64,000 bases of DNA from Sclerotiophoma versabilis (Eukaryota > Ascomycota > Dothideomycetes > Pleosporales > Didymellaceae): contig JAAROD010000029.1 in NCBI GenBank assembly GCA_012274445.1, positions 1,550,001-1,614,000 on the forward strand, read 5' to 3'. A program made the position numbers and the translations under genes. Numbering within the stretch: the first letter of the stretch is position 1; every line of letters begins with the position of its first letter. The notes beneath the pieces were generated by a model. That model searched no databases and had not been told where the DNA came from. It saw only the letters and a list, made by a program, of their open reading frames with translations. This document shows, piece after piece, positions 1-13,100 of the stretch.

Positions 1-1490
1 TAAGAAAGAAATAGCAACACTTATAGAAAAGAAGACATAGGTAGAAGTAGACTAATTAAGCACCTTAATAAGGCCTCTACTACTTAAATAGGTCTTTACT
101 TATAAACTAGACTAAAATAGATACTTTATTAAGTATAAGGCTTAGATCTGCGTGCACAGAGACCTTTAGGCTAAAGATTTAATTATCTTAACCTATACTA
201 TAATACTTACTTCTAAATTGTTTTAGACTATAGTAGTAATTATAGCCTAATTTAACCTAGAGCTCTCTTAGTATAATATAGCTAGCGCGTTTCTTAATAT
301 AAGCTGCTAGAACTAACCTTAGGTACTTTATAAATTACTAGATAGATTTAAGAAACCTAAGTAGGTTATACTACTATTATAAGCTCTATATAGGCTATAT
401 AATTTGCTAGTTCTATAGTATAAAGAGCTTTCTAGTATACTTTATATACTTAGTCTTATAGCATTAAAAGAAGAGCCTTATCTCTTCTATAATACTAAGC
501 AGAAAATAGTGCTACTCTTCTATATTAATAATATACTTCTTACCTACTATAATAATAATTAAGTAGCTACTAAACAGCTAATAAGCTTATTAATAAATAA
601 ATATTAAATTAAAGATTATAGAGCAGCTAAATAGTTTCTAGGCATTTAAATAATTAGAGACTAAGAGGCCTATACTATAACTCTTACGCATAACACCTAT
701 ATTAATAAGCTTACTACTAAATTTAATATTATAGGGAAAAGATTCTTCCTAAGTATTCTATTTCTAGTAGAAGAGCTGCTTAAACATAATAGAGAAGCTT
801 TAAAGTAGGAGATTAAAGTATTTTAAGAATATATTAGATCTATACTCTATATAGTAATTATAATCCAACTAGATATAGTATTTACTACTTCTTGACTATT
901 CTATTATTTAATAAATCTAGAAGCAGCTTACTTTAAAGCAGCTGCTTAGGTTATTACTTATTTATATTAAATAAAGTACCTAGGTATAAAGTATAGTACT
1001 TATAAAGGTAGTTAACTGCTTATATATAGTAACGTATTATTTACTAATAATTATAAAATATAATAATTATCTTAGAGCTATATTATATAGCTTTTTAGCA
1101 GTCTAATTATCTAGAAAGCTGTATATTAATTAACAGTAATAACTTCTACTACTAAAGCTAAATTACTTAGTATAGAGCATGTAGCTAAGAAGTTAGTAGC
1201 TCTAAAACAATTTCTAAAAGAACTTTATCTAGACTTAGAAGTGCTATAAGAGATTTTCTATAATAATTAATAAACTATCCAATTAGTAGTTAAAGAAAGT
1301 AAGTAGCTTACTACTAGGCTGTGCTATATAGATATCTAAAATATATAGTTAAAATAAGAATATACTAAGAGAAATCTCTAAGTAACCTACTTTAAGACTA
1401 GTAAGATACTAGCTAACAGGCTTATAAAAGCACTTTCTAGATAGGCTTATAAGCGCTTTTTATTATATTTAAACTTATATAGTATTAGTT
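1..1490 (+). mobile_element. RIPed Copia (Ty1) polyprotein relic, RT to RNase H end
   Basis: Plus-strand relic of the 3' half of a Copia pol. The reverse-transcriptase catalytic box is readable near 514-540 as FYINNILL, where Copia RT has a YVDD-type box; both catalytic Asp codons have become Asn. The RNase H C-terminal signature follows near 1,140-1,230 as STTKAKLLSIEHVAKKL, matching the usual S-S/T-T-E-A-E-Y-x-A motif with Glu changed to Lys. The 5' part lies outside the window. Stops interrupt the frame throughout. Both LTRs were not identified. Confidence 0.7.
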
Positions 1491-2149
1491 AAAAGAGAGA
1501 AGAAATAGTTATAGAAAAAGAGCATGTTAATAGAGAAAGAAAAGCTCTAGAATTAGTAGAGAGGATAACTTTCTCTCTAAATAGGTATAAGCTTCTCTAG
1601 ACTACTACTAGCAGCTCTTTTAAGTATATAACTAGTAGCTAAGAAGCTTATAAACGTAAATTAGCTATAAATAAGAAGAATAACTCTCTTCTTATAGGTC
1701 TTAGCAGCTTAAAGAACCTACCTATAAAGAGTACTTAAAAGTAGTACTCTTCTATAAGTAGGCTTTTTACTACCTAAATAAAAGTGTATAGGTTAGTAGC
1801 CTGCTATATACTTATTAGCTACTATTATAAATAAAAATAGAGTTACTTACTAAAGTTATTACTCTACTAGAGGTAATAAGCTTCTCTACTAGCTCTATTC
1901 TAAGCAGCTTAAGAGTAGGCAGCCTATAAGCTATTAGTCTACTATTTATATACTCTATTTAAAAGAAAACCTATAGAGAATAGTAAGAGTACCTAAAGGT
2001 GTAACGCTAGCAGTACTTACTATAGTAGCTAGTAGTAGTGTTATCTACGCACAGCGTAACTAAGCTACTTACTAGCAGTATATCTATATAGTATATATAG
2101 GGAATTACTCTATACGCACCTAGTATAGAAGTGCCTAGGATAGGAATAG

Positions 2150-2340
2150 AGAGCGTAGGGGCAGGTAGTAGTAGTAGAGGCAGTAGCAGCAGCGCAGCAG
2201 CATAGGCAGCAGCAGTAGCAGCAGTAATAGTAGTAGTAGCAGCAGCAGTAGTAATAGCTAAAGGAGTAGCTAAAGCTGCAACTATAGGCGTAGGTATAGT
2301 TATAGTTATAGTTATAGGCGTAGGCATAGGCGTAAGTAAG
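2150..2340. repeat. Low-complexity trinucleotide/hexanucleotide tract
   Basis: Imperfect runs of AGT/AGC/GCA triplets pass into a GGCGTA/GTTATA hexamer series (about 2,160-2,340). It lies at the start of the decayed frame annotated at 2,160-3,370. In that frame it would encode Ser/Ala/Val-rich and then Gly-Val-Ile-rich sequence. On the minus strand it gives a 106-codon open frame (2,007-2,327) that is pure low complexity and is not taken as a gene. Confidence 0.6.
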
Positions 2341-3370
2341 CTAGTAGTACTATAGTAGGTAGTATAAGCGCAGAAGGCAGTAGTAGTATATATAAGGTAC
2401 TTAGCTTTAGATTCTCTTTATATAAAAGTTAGTAAAACCTAAAAAGAGCTAGAAAATAGTAATAGTAGAATTAATTAAATACTATCTAACAAAGACTTAG
2501 GCTAAAAATATACCTAACTAAAAGAAAGACTAGAAAGGTTAAAAAAGAGTAGTTAGAAAGTACTAAAGACACTTAAAGAGTAACTAAGAGATATAAGAAA
2601 TATATAAAAGCTAAATTAGTATACTTATAGCTATACTAATAAAGATAACTAGAAAATTAGAGAAATTAAGTAGATAGATAGCTTATATAGGGTGCTAACT
2701 AGTATAGTAAAAGTAATAGTAAGAGGCTCTGCCTACTATAAGCATTCTAATATTACTAAGATTAGATAATAGAGCAGTATAGTAAAGTGTTAAATACTTA
2801 CTCTTACTATTATAAATAATACCTAGAGCTAATTAGAGTTACCTAGCCTAGGCACCTACCTATAGTAGCTATATAAGTGTTTAAGTAGGCTACTAAGTAC
2901 TTAAAAAGAAGGTAAAAGTATAAATAAGTAAGTTATTATATAATAAGACGCTTATAGAGTACCTACTAATTAGGATTAAGTTATATTAGAGCCTATTTTT
3001 ACTTCTAGAGTGTTTAGAATAAGAGCTAAATACTTAAGAAAAGCTAAAAGAGCTCTTAAAAGATATACTCTTAAATTAAGCCTTAGAATAAAGAAAAAAG
3101 TGCTCTATAAGTAGGTATATCTAGGTATAGATACCTAAAGAGTATATTATATAATAAAGTATATAGATTACTACTATAGAGCTTTTTTCTTACTTCTATA
3201 CTCTAATTAGGTTACTCTAGTACCTAACTACTAAGCAGCTCTATAGAAGCTTAAAGGCTTACTTAATAAGGTTATAAGACTAAGTAGGTCTCTAGAAGCC
3301 TATAAGCTTATTAAGTAAAATTATATAACCTCTAAATTTTCTTTATATATAATTAATATTTTAGATATAG
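2160..3370 (+). pseudogene. Long RIP-decayed reading frame, protein unknown
   Basis: One plus-strand frame can be followed for about 1.2 kb with no frameshift. It is interrupted by many TAA and TAG codons and, where read, no TGA, as expected if CAA/CAG (and some TGG) codons were RIPed. After the low-complexity start the frame reads as a Lys/Glu/Leu-rich, probably coiled-coil part (about 2,410-2,620, for example LKERLERLKKSS). A less biased C-terminal part (3,080-3,360) includes KLKGLLNKVIRLSRSLEAYK. I recognise no family. It sits between Copia-type relics, so it could be the gag or an extra ORF of a retroelement or a captured gene. Confidence 0.45.
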
Positions 3371-3419
3371 ATTAGATAGTACTAATTAAATACTATTAAT
3401 TACCTAAGTATAGTTCTAT

Positions 3420-4020
3420 AAGCTCTATTATAGTAGGCTTTTAAGTACTAGCTAAGTTACTTAATTTTCTTCTTAAAGTCTTTAAACTCTCTATAATTAA
3501 GCTTTTAGAGTATTTACTAATAAGCTTAGTCTCTTAGTCTATATAGAGGTAAAAATAAGGCTATTACTATAGTCTTAAGTACTTAGTTCTATATTAGTTT
3601 CTATAAGTAGGTATAACTCTTAGTCTTATAGAAGTAACTATAGTATATTTATTTTAAACTTAAGCTATTAGGCTTCTTTATAGAAGCTTCTTAGGAATCT
3701 AATTAATTACTAAAGGTTATAAATACCTTTAGGCTATCTTTACCTAATCTAATTATATATTTATATATTAAGCTACTAAAAACTCTACTTACTTAGTCTA
3801 AATTAAGTATTTTAAGCTCTAGAATAGTATTCTAGATAATTCTTTAGTATATAGTATAAGCCTACTCTAAAGTAATTCTATACTCTAATATATTAAGAAA
3901 TCTTAAATTATAAGCTCTCTATTAACCTCTATAAGCTTATAAGACTTTACTCTTAAGTATAGGTATAACTACTTCTAGTACTAGTCTTATAGAGTAGCTT
4001 ATTCTTACCTAGCTACTCTA
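3420..4020. repeat. Direct repeat, copy 1 (pairs with 6,330-6,935)
   Basis: About 600 bases that align, with many transitions and short indels, to 6,330-6,935 in the same orientation. The best-conserved part is 3,745-4,020 against 6,655-6,935. Both read on the minus strand as a similar interrupted peptide containing YTKELS. This shows two copies of one element. The spacing of 2.9 kb is too short for a full retroelement, so they may be fragments of two insertions rather than paired LTRs. Confidence 0.55.
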
Positions 4021-6330
4021 AGGTAGGCTCTATACTCTACCTTAACTAAGTTTTTAGTACTTAGTATAGTAGAAGTAAGCTCTTAGTATAGTGCTTATAT
4101 AACTAATTATAGTAAAGTCTTATTATTAGTAATAAGCTATACTATTACTAGTAAGATAATTAATAGAGTAACTATAGTATTAACCTAGTTCTATAGTTTC
4201 TAAAGGTGTTCTGCCTTAGTAGTATACTTACTTATTTATATTTTATATTTTATACGCTTATAGTTATATACCTTAGAGCTTAATTTTACTTTAGTAGGTT
4301 AAGTAGACTAGCTATAGGTAGTTTATATATATAAATAGTTATTATAAGTTAAGCTAGTTAATAAATACCTAGTAGCTCCTAGCTCTATAATTAAGCTAAT
4401 AGTAGAAAGCTTAGAGGCTCTTTTATATATACCTAGTATATTAGAGGTGTTTAGGTTAAGAAAATTCTATATATTATATAGCTTAGTATACTAAGTAAGC
4501 TAAATATACTAATTAGGCTAGTTATTTCTAAAGTATAGCTAGTAGGTACTAGCTAGTATAGCTAATAAAGCTTATAAGCTATAGTTAACTAGCTTACTTA
4601 TTATTTAGTTTAGTAGTAGAGTAAAAGAGAGTTTTAATTAGAGTAGTTAAGTTCTATTTAAAAGGCTTAATTAGCTACGTATATAGAAAAATCTACTACT
4701 CTTTAAAAGCTAGGCTTATAACTATTAATAAGCTTATAAAGTAGTACTTAAGTAATAAAATAATTAATTAGTAGCTATTTATCTAGATATAATAACTATT
4801 TCTATATAAAGAAAATATTATTAGTTATATAACTCTAGAATTAAGCTTATAAGTAGTAGTAAGTCTACTTAACTATAGTTAGCTTAACTACTAAGCTTCT
4901 TAAGAGTTAGCTATAAGCTTAGGCGCACAGGCTTATACTTTAGGTAATACCTAGCTCTAGTATACTAATACCTTACTTAGCCTAGTAGTAAGCTAGTAGC
5001 TTACTTATATAATAGCTACTTATTTAGGCTCTAAAGCTTATTTATATATAATAGGCTTATATTATAGAGCTAGGCTACTACTATAACTAACTTAGGCTAG
5101 AGCTTCTTAGGTAAGTTTAATCTACTTCTTATCTTAATATATTTAGTAATAATCTTCTAGCTCTTTCTTTTAGTAGCTCTATTTAGCTTATATATATATA
5201 GCAGAACCTATTTAATATTAATTTCTACTTTAAGAACTTAGTATTTATATAGAAAGCTCTCTTACTATAGTAAGGTAGTAGTATTATTATTATAGCTTAT
5301 TTTATAAATATAGAGCTTATACTAGGTAGCTACCTAGCTTAAGAAATTAGTTAGAATACATAAAATCTTAATCTAAGTCTTTTCTTATAGTATATATATA
5401 AAGAGCTTTCTACTATAGTACTTCTTAATTAAAAGTATTTATAGTTTACTACTTCTATCTAGAGATATATTAAATAGATTCTATCTAATTCTTTATAATA
5501 GCTAAGTAGACTTTTTATAAAGTATATATAAAATAACCTACTTAGTATATATAGTTATATATACTTTATAGTTCTTTTAAAGTATTTTACTTATATATAC
5601 ACTATATATATACTATATAAGTACCTAAAGAGCTTTTAGGCCTAGATAGCTAGCTTAGGTATACTACAGCTACTCTATTAAGCTTCTAGAATATAAGTTA
5701 TATAAGTATTTTATTATTACTATGTTTAATAGGCTTAGAAAGTAGTATAATAGTAGCTTATATTTAAAGAAAGTAAGGTTATAAGTATACTATAAGTTAG
5801 TATATATAATACTTCTATTTAGATTTTTAATATAATATACTTAGAGAGTACTATTAAAGCCTAGGTACTATACTTCTTTTTCTTATAATTAAGCTTTTTA
5901 GATTATATTAATATAAAATTCTTCTACTATAATAATATTCTAAAGAAGTAGATTTTTTATATTTTAGCTATACCTTCTATAAAGAGTGTTCTTAAATAAA
6001 TAAGCTCTTAAGCTTATAATAGAAAATACTTAGGTACCTACTTCTACTATATCTATTAAGGTAGCTAGTATAAAGGTACTAGGTATAAGCCTATCTATAC
6101 TATTAACTAGGTAAGTAGTAGCTCTATTATCTAAAATTATACTCTCTAATAGAGAATAGGTATTAAAATCTATAAAGTTATAGACTTCTAGCTTCTTCTC
6201 TACTTCTAAGCTTATTAGAAGTCTTATTATTATCTTTAGGTTAATAAGAGCTACTTAGATATTACCTAGAAACTTAGCTTTAGGTACTCTACTTATAGGT
6301 TAAGGTATACTGCCTACTATAATAGTATAG
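4020..6330 (-). mobile_element. RIPed Copia-like relic with protease-type motif
   Basis: Heavily stopped minus-strand coding relic between the two direct-repeat copies. Near 6,060-6,150 the frame gives IILDNRATTYLVN, resembling the Copia aspartic protease box (D-S/T-G-A/S-T-x-H-x-x-N) with Gly changed to Arg and His to Tyr. Downstream on the minus strand (5,650-4,200) stretches of amino-acid-like sequence continue, but I could not place integrase or RT motifs. Assignment rests on the protease box only. Confidence 0.4.
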
Positions 6331-6935
6331 AGAGCTTATAAGTACTAGCTAAGTTACTTAATTAACTTCTTTAAGTTCTTAATATTATAAGAGTTAAGCT
6401 TCTTAAGTATATTCTAGCAGTATAATTCTTTAAGATAGTAAGAAGGTATAGATAAGCCTCTTACTATAGTCTTTAGTACTTAGTATTTAGTTACCTTCTA
6501 TCTATAGGTGTTCTCTTTCTTCTTATAGAAGTATTTATAGCTATTACCTATAGCTAAGTAGCTAGAGTTACTAGTAGAAGCGCTTTAGGTAATATCTAAG
6601 TAGTTTCTAAAGGTAGTAAATATACTAGAGGTATTCTTTTCTACCTTTATTATATACTTATATATTAGGCTACTAAAGACCCTACTTACCTAGTCTTAAG
6701 TAAGCATTTTAAGCCCTAGAATAGTATCTAAGATAATTCTTTAGTATATAGTGCAGGCCTATTAAGAGGTAATCTTATAGCTTAATATATCTAAGAAGTC
6801 TTAAATAGTAAGCTTTCTATTAACCTCTATAAGCTTATAAGCCTTAGCTTTTATATAGAAGTATAACTACTTCTAGTACTAGTCTTATAAAGTAGCTTAT
6901 CTCTACTTAGTTACTAAACTAGTAGCTCTTAATCT
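6330..6935. repeat. Direct repeat, copy 2 (pairs with 3,420-4,020)
   Basis: Second copy of the roughly 600-base repeat. It lies directly upstream (minus-strand sense) of the protease-like box, so it probably encodes the N-terminal, gag-like part of the same element. It carries fewer transitions than copy 1 in places, for example CCCTAGAATAGTATC against CTCTAGAATAGTATT. It abuts the second pogo-type relic at about 6,950. Confidence 0.55.
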
Positions 6936-6949
6936 AGCTTTAATATTAT

Positions 6950-7930
6950 TTAATAAGAAAACACTTTAGTATACTACTAGAAATACTACTAGAAATAGTA
7001 GCTTATTAATATAGTTAATATAGCTGTTTACTAGAGCTTTTACTTTCTTCTTATATATATACTTTAGAGAAGAGAAGCACCTAATATTTAGAAGTTATAG
7101 AATATAGAAGGTATATATAGGTATATAGAGAGTAATAATATTATTCTTCTTATAAATATTCTAGAATCTAATTAAGTTATAGAACTTATAGCTTTTAAGA
7201 ATAAGTAGCTAGTAACTACTAACTATATACTAAGTAGTGTACTTAATAAAGTGCTAAAGCTAGGTAATTTCTACTTTATTAGTAGTCTAGCTATTATTAA
7301 ATATAGTAATCTTCTAGTTCTTAGAATTATTATAATACTAGGTTTAGTTATAGTTCTTTTCTTTAAAAATAAAGAAAGGTAGAATAAGCTAGCTACCTAT
7401 ACTAATAGTAGTAATTAGAGTAACCTACTTATAATTACTAGATTAGTGTCTAATAGAGTTAAGATAAATCTCTACTATAGTAACTACCTTAATAAACTCC
7501 TCTATACTTATCTAGAACCTAGTCTTATTAATATTATAGGTATCTTTACTAAGAATACTATACTTAGCTTTTATACTAGCTACTAGCTTAAACTATAGCT
7601 TAATAATTATAGAGTTACTGTATAGAACTCTATAGTAGTCTCTAGGTTATAATAGCTAAGATTTAATTTATAGTTAATATAAAATAAAGTATTCTAACTA
7701 GTTAATACTAATATAGGTACTAGTATATATAGCAAATAAATAATTAGCTATACTATATACTTTAGTATAAGAGAGAGTAAATCTATATAGAAATAGGTTT
7801 CTTATATATATAATAAGACTATTCTCTTTACTCTTAGTAAGAGTTAATTAGTTAAAGTAGATATTATATTAGAAATATATTCTAATATATTAGTTAATTA
7901 GAGTACTTTAGAACACTCTGTATACTAAAG
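6950..7930 (-). mobile_element. RIPed Fot1/pogo-type transposase relic (second family)
   Basis: The minus-strand frame resembles the DDE_1 transposase of Fot1/pogo elements. TYNINKTRFQISI corresponds to the N-x-D-E-x-G-F-x-x-G box. Further on there is a counterpart of the R-Q-x-x-N-x-x-x-V-T-x-I box (SNYKQVTLITTIS), then TTNKVE, and near 7,060-7,110 a decayed equivalent of the H-x-L-Q-P-L-D-V-G box. It is clearly diverged from the copy at 8,946-18,254. Terminal inverted repeats were not found. Confidence 0.55.
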
Positions 7931-8099
7931 TAATACACCTAAGGCTTAGTAATATATTAGATTTAAGTAATTAAATAGTAAGAATTACTTTCTCTTTATA
8001 GAAAAGTAATTCTATATCCTATTATAGTTATATTATAGATAGTTAAGAAGTTTAATAGATTTTAGTATTAAGTAGCTAACTTAATAAGGTAGCTAACTT

Positions 8100-8378
8100 A
8101 ATAGTAGATTATATTATACCTTCTAGTATACTAGATATATATAGATAGTATACCTAGATATTTAAAAAAGAGTTATCTATAAAAGCACTACCTAAGTATT
8201 AACCTTAGACTTATAAAATTAAACTTAAAGAAGAGAAAGAACTACTCTTTAGGTATATATATTAGGTATTTAAGAAAAAGCTTAAGATACTATATAAGTA
8301 TATTAAGAAGAACCTTATAAAAGAATTTATTAGAAAATCTAAATCTCTAGTAGAATTCTCTATTCTATTTATACTAAA
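8100..8378 (+). mobile_element. Gypsy element A, 5' fragment (protease end to start of RT)
   Basis: Plus-strand frame reading IPSSILDIYRQY, then KIKLKEEKELLF and EFIRKSKSLVEFSILFI. These are the RT N-terminal segments of a Ty3/Gypsy chromovirus (normally G-P-L-Y-x-L-S..., K-G-F-I-R-x-S-x-S-P). The same segments occur on the minus strand in element C, so A and C are one family. The frame stops at the target duplication CTAAA (8,374-8,378) and resumes in frame at 24,448. Homology to C fades left of about 8,100, so the 5' part of A is missing. Confidence 0.8.
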
Positions 8379-8565
8379 TATTAAGAGTTAAAGTAGCCTT
8401 CTAATAAGTATATATTTATTCTATACTATAGAAGTAGAAAGGTAAAGAAGAAAGAAGAAATTATCTCTTCTTATATAAGATAAAGTAAGATACTAAGCTA
8501 TACTCTATAATTACGTGCGTAAGTTTAGTATATAGTCTTATATACTTAGATCTTAGACTATTATA
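8379..8565 (-). repeat. LTR of element B (left copy)
   Basis: 187 bases beginning TATTAAGAG and ending CTATTATA, the RIPed forms of TG...CA ends. It is paired with 24,256-24,442, which has identical length and differs by scattered transitions. It is preceded directly by the target duplication CTAAA. Confidence 0.82.
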
Positions 8566-9617
8566 ATACTTTTATCTTTTACTTTAACACGTTTACTTGT
8601 ATATAAAACTTAGAGTAGTAATATAATAGTAAAATAGTTACCTATAGGCTACTATTCTTAAAATAAAGTATAGTATCTAAATTAGGTAATCTAGGTTTTA
8701 CTATAGAGCTGTAATCTTATTATATATATGCTTCTTTACTTATACTTATATAGTACTAGCTAATTATAGTCTATTTATATACAGCTCTAGTACTAATAGT
8801 AGTTCTAATTAGTTATATTACTTTATCTTATAACTTAACTTATAATTACTTTCCTATATAGTAACTATTAGTCTATTAGCTTTACCTTAAGACCTTTATA
8901 GCCTTAGTAGAGTTATATAGGTCTAAGTCTTCTATATAAACTATAACGTACCTTATAGGTAAGCTGCGTATATAGGTAAGCTGTGCGCTTTTACTAAGAC
9001 TACACTAAAACCTACTCTATTATAGCCTATAATAACCTACTCTAACGCTGTATAGAGTAGAATAACCTCTAATATTACTTAGAGACCTCTTCTACTTTAT
9101 TCTTATATATTTACGTGTTGTGCCTAGTCTCTCTGCACTGTCTATAGTGTTATTAGAAGAACTTAGCCTCTTTAGTGTATACTCTCTTCTTTTACTTCTT
9201 ACTATTACTACGCGCCCTAAACTTCTTAAGAGTAGTTATCTACTAGCTCTCTTTAACTATAAGAGTCTCTTCTACCTTAATTTACTTCTTCTTATATAAT
9301 TTCTAGCGTAAAGTAGCCTTATTTACTACTTAAAGCTTAGTAATCTTCTATTATACTAATACTAGCTTATATATAATTATTACTAGCTCTTTTAAGACCT
9401 TCTTAAACGCCTTAACTATAGAAGTAGGTAAGCTATCTATATACCTCTAAATTCTTATCTTTATAAGCATTAATTATAACCTAAGTTCTAGAGTATTACT
9501 AGAGGTTTATAACTACTAGAGTGTATTATTAATAGAGAGTTATAGTAATAGAGTACGCAGCTTTATATTAAGAGTTAATATAACCTATTCTAGGTTAAAT
9601 AGAACTAGTCTAGCCTC

Positions 9618-10123
9618 TATTAAAGTTATACTTCTAAGTAAAAGCTTATAAGCACTATTTATATTAGTTCTTAGAGATAAGCACTAGTATAGAAAGGTCT
9701 ATAAGAGTTAGAGTTATTACCTACTAAAACACTATAATAATAGAAGGTAATAATAAGTAGTATAGAGTAGACTTTCTAGCTTAAGAGTTAGAGGTTAAGA
9801 TTCTAAAGATAAACTTAATTAACTAAGTTAAACACACACTATAAGAGTTGTATTCCTACTAACTATATACTAAAAAGAAATATTATATACTTAGTAGTAT
9901 AGGTTATATAAATTATACTAATTACTAATTATACTAAGTACTAATTATACTAATTACGCTAAGGCTAATTACATTACGTAACTACCCCTTAGTAGTAGCT
10001 AAGTACTAACTACTAATACTAGTAGTTACTTACTTATAATACCTCTTCTCTTATAGGTTAACTATACTGTACCTAAGGTAGTAATTCTTAATATTTAATA
10101 CTATATTCTTTAGAATTATAATA
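9618..10123 (-). repeat. LTR of element C (3' LTR, left copy)
   Basis: 506 bases, starting TATTAAAG and ending TTATAATA (RIPed TG/CA ends), preceded by GCCTC. It aligns to 16,582-17,055 almost throughout. It is longer because of an extra tandem-like stretch of ACTAATTATACTA units near 9,900-9,945. Confidence 0.88.
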
Positions 10124-13100
10124 CTATCTTTCTTCTACCTTAGCTTAGTCTCTTAAGCTTATTTATATAATATAGGCTCTACCTTATTTATTAAGTAAGT
10201 CTATAATAATACCTAAGCATTCTTCTAAGTTAAGTATAGCTTATTATTACTATTTATATAAATTTATAAAGTTTTTTAGTAAGACTATAGTTAAGAAGTA
10301 TTTAACCTATAAGAAATATAAATGCGTATATAAGGTTTATATTTATTCTAGAAAGTATAGTAAGTACTTAAAGCGTAGCTAATATTACAACGTTTATATA
10401 ATATAGTCTAAGTTCTAGTAGCTTATAATAGAGAAAGAGAAGTTATAAATAAAATTAAAAGAAAGTTATAAAGTATAAAATAAAGTACTTAAAGACTCTA
10501 AAATAGTATTAGAAGAGTTATAGGTTGCATATACACGTAAAGAGTAGTTATATTAATAAATAGATTTACTTAATTATTAAGTAGAGAAAGTAATTTTAGT
10601 AGAAGAGTAGAGTATTATAGAATAGGAGTTAGAGAAAGAGACTATATTGCTTAATAGTTCTTCTAGTAGCCTTAACTTAGTTTTATTACCTAGTACCTAG
10701 AGTGCTTTTAAAGACTAGCCTCTTAATTTCTAGGAAACTAATATAGTATTACCTAATTAGTCCTTCTATATTTCTTTAATAGTAGCTAGTAGTTTATAAG
10801 GTATATAGGTAGCTTCTATATATTTTCTAATTCTAGGTATTCTAACTACTTAACTAGGTATTAAATACCTTTCTTAGTTCTCTAATATATTATTATTTTT
10901 TTAACTTTCTACTTATTATTACTGTTAGCATAGTAGTAAAAGTCTTTCTAGATTAGCATTCTTAGGTTAGCAGGTTCTAGTAGTAAAACGTAGAACACTA
11001 GGTAAATCTTTGCATTCTTAGGTAGCTTAAGTTAATAGTTAACTAGACTAATTTATTTAGAAATAAAAAATAGTCTAACCTTAACCTTATCTAGTTTATT
11101 TATTACTCTTTGTATTCTAAGATTTTTTATAAGAAGATAGACTTTATCTCCCTTTTTTAGCTAAGGTACTGTTTTTTATTTCTAGTTAATATATAAAATA
11201 GCTTGTTTCTAGGCTTATATAATGTTTTTAAGTAATTTCTAATATACTTTCTTTAGTCTAACTACTAAAGCTATTACTAATTCTATCTAAATAGAGTAAT
11301 TAAGAGATTAAGTAAAGAGATTTAGGTGTCTTCTATAGTTTATAAGGAATAGTATTATGCCTATTACTTCTAATAACTTATTATTATATATAATTTATAC
11401 TATAGATAATAGTAAAACCTAGTTATCTTATTTCTAGTTACTGTAGATCTAAAGGTATATTTCTATAGTCTAATTTATTATTTCTATCTATCTATCTATC
11501 TGCAGATAATAGGCTATAGATAGCTTTTTCTTAGTACCTAATATAGTAAGTATTATAGTCTAGTAGTTTAATATAAAAAGCTTATTTCTATTACTAATAA
11601 TTAACTTAGGTATTTTATAGTAGTAAATAATCTAATTAATAAATACTATAGCTAGCTACTGCACAGTATAGCTATATTTAAATAGTATTATTTTAGCGTA
11701 CTTAGTAAATTAATCTACTATAATAAAGATTAAGTTATAAGTATATTCTATAATAGGGTTCTTAGAGCGTAGTAGCTATATAATAAAATCTATTATAATA
11801 TTTATCTATAGTGCTGTTAGTAGTTCTATTACTTATACTTCTCTATACTTAGTATATATATTATACTTATTCTATTAGTACTATATATAGTTCTTAATAA
11901 ACTTAGTAACCTTATTCTTTATATTAGAAAACTTATAATATTACTTAATAAGTTTTATAGTATAGGTAATACTAGAGTATCTATATAGCGCATTATTATA
12001 ATATCTTAAGATAACTTTCTCTTAAAGTTTCTCTAGTACTTACTCTAGGATGTGTTATTTCTGCTAAACTTATATTACTAGGTTAAGCTGCTATATTAGT
12101 CTTAATAACCTATCCTTATTAACTCTAAGAATAGTAAACTTATTAATTATCTTTTTATCTATAAGGTTATAGTGTTAGCTAAGTATATTTACTTTACTAT
12201 TTTCTTTTCCTAGCGTGTATAGGATCTTAAACTTATACTAACTAAGTATTTCTAACTACTATACTTACTATTAGTTTAGAACCTTAGTAGTAGTAAAATA
12301 TACTAAGTTCTTATAATCTATATAGATAGTAAGTTTAGAGCAGCTCTCTATATATACTTTCTAGTATTATAGTGTATTAATAATAGCTATAAGCTCCTTA
12401 TTATATATATTATAATATTCTTCTAGTACTATAAACTTTCTTAAGTAGTAGGTAATTAGGTACTATTAACTATCTTATTCTTAAGTAATATATACTCCTA
12501 ATACTAAATCTAAGGTATCTATCTTAAGGCGTATAGGTTTACTACTTCTAAATATAATTAGTATAGAAGGCTCTATACATACTTACTTAAGTAATTAGAA
12601 AGTATTCTTTTATACTTATTCTTACTTAAAGAGTATATTCTTCTATATAAGTCTTATAAGTAGTAAGGCCTTTATAGAGTAGTTTTTAATAAAGTATTAG
12701 TTAAAGTTAATAAATCTAAAGAACTCTTAAATTCTCTTAACTATAGTAGGTGTTAGCTAATTCTTTATAACCTAGATTTTCTTTTTACTTATCTTAACTC
12801 TATATCTTCCTATAATATAGCTAAGGAACTTAACTTCTTCCTTATACTATTTATACTTTTCTAGCTTTAGCCTAAGGTCTACTATTACTAAGTATTCTAA
12901 TACTTATTATATATAGACCTTATATTCTTCTAGTATCTTACTATATACTAGAATATTATTAAGGCATACTACTACTCTAATATCTAGGTGTGCTTATAGT
13001 ATATTATTAATTAGTGCCTAATATACTACTAGTGTATTAGTTAGCCTAAATAGTATAACTATATACTTATAATAACTATAATAGGTTCTAAATACTATTT

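Noticed and set aside
2007..2327. Minus-strand 106-codon open frame
   Set aside because: Consists only of low-complexity Ala/Thr/Ile/Leu runs from a triplet tract in RIPed DNA.
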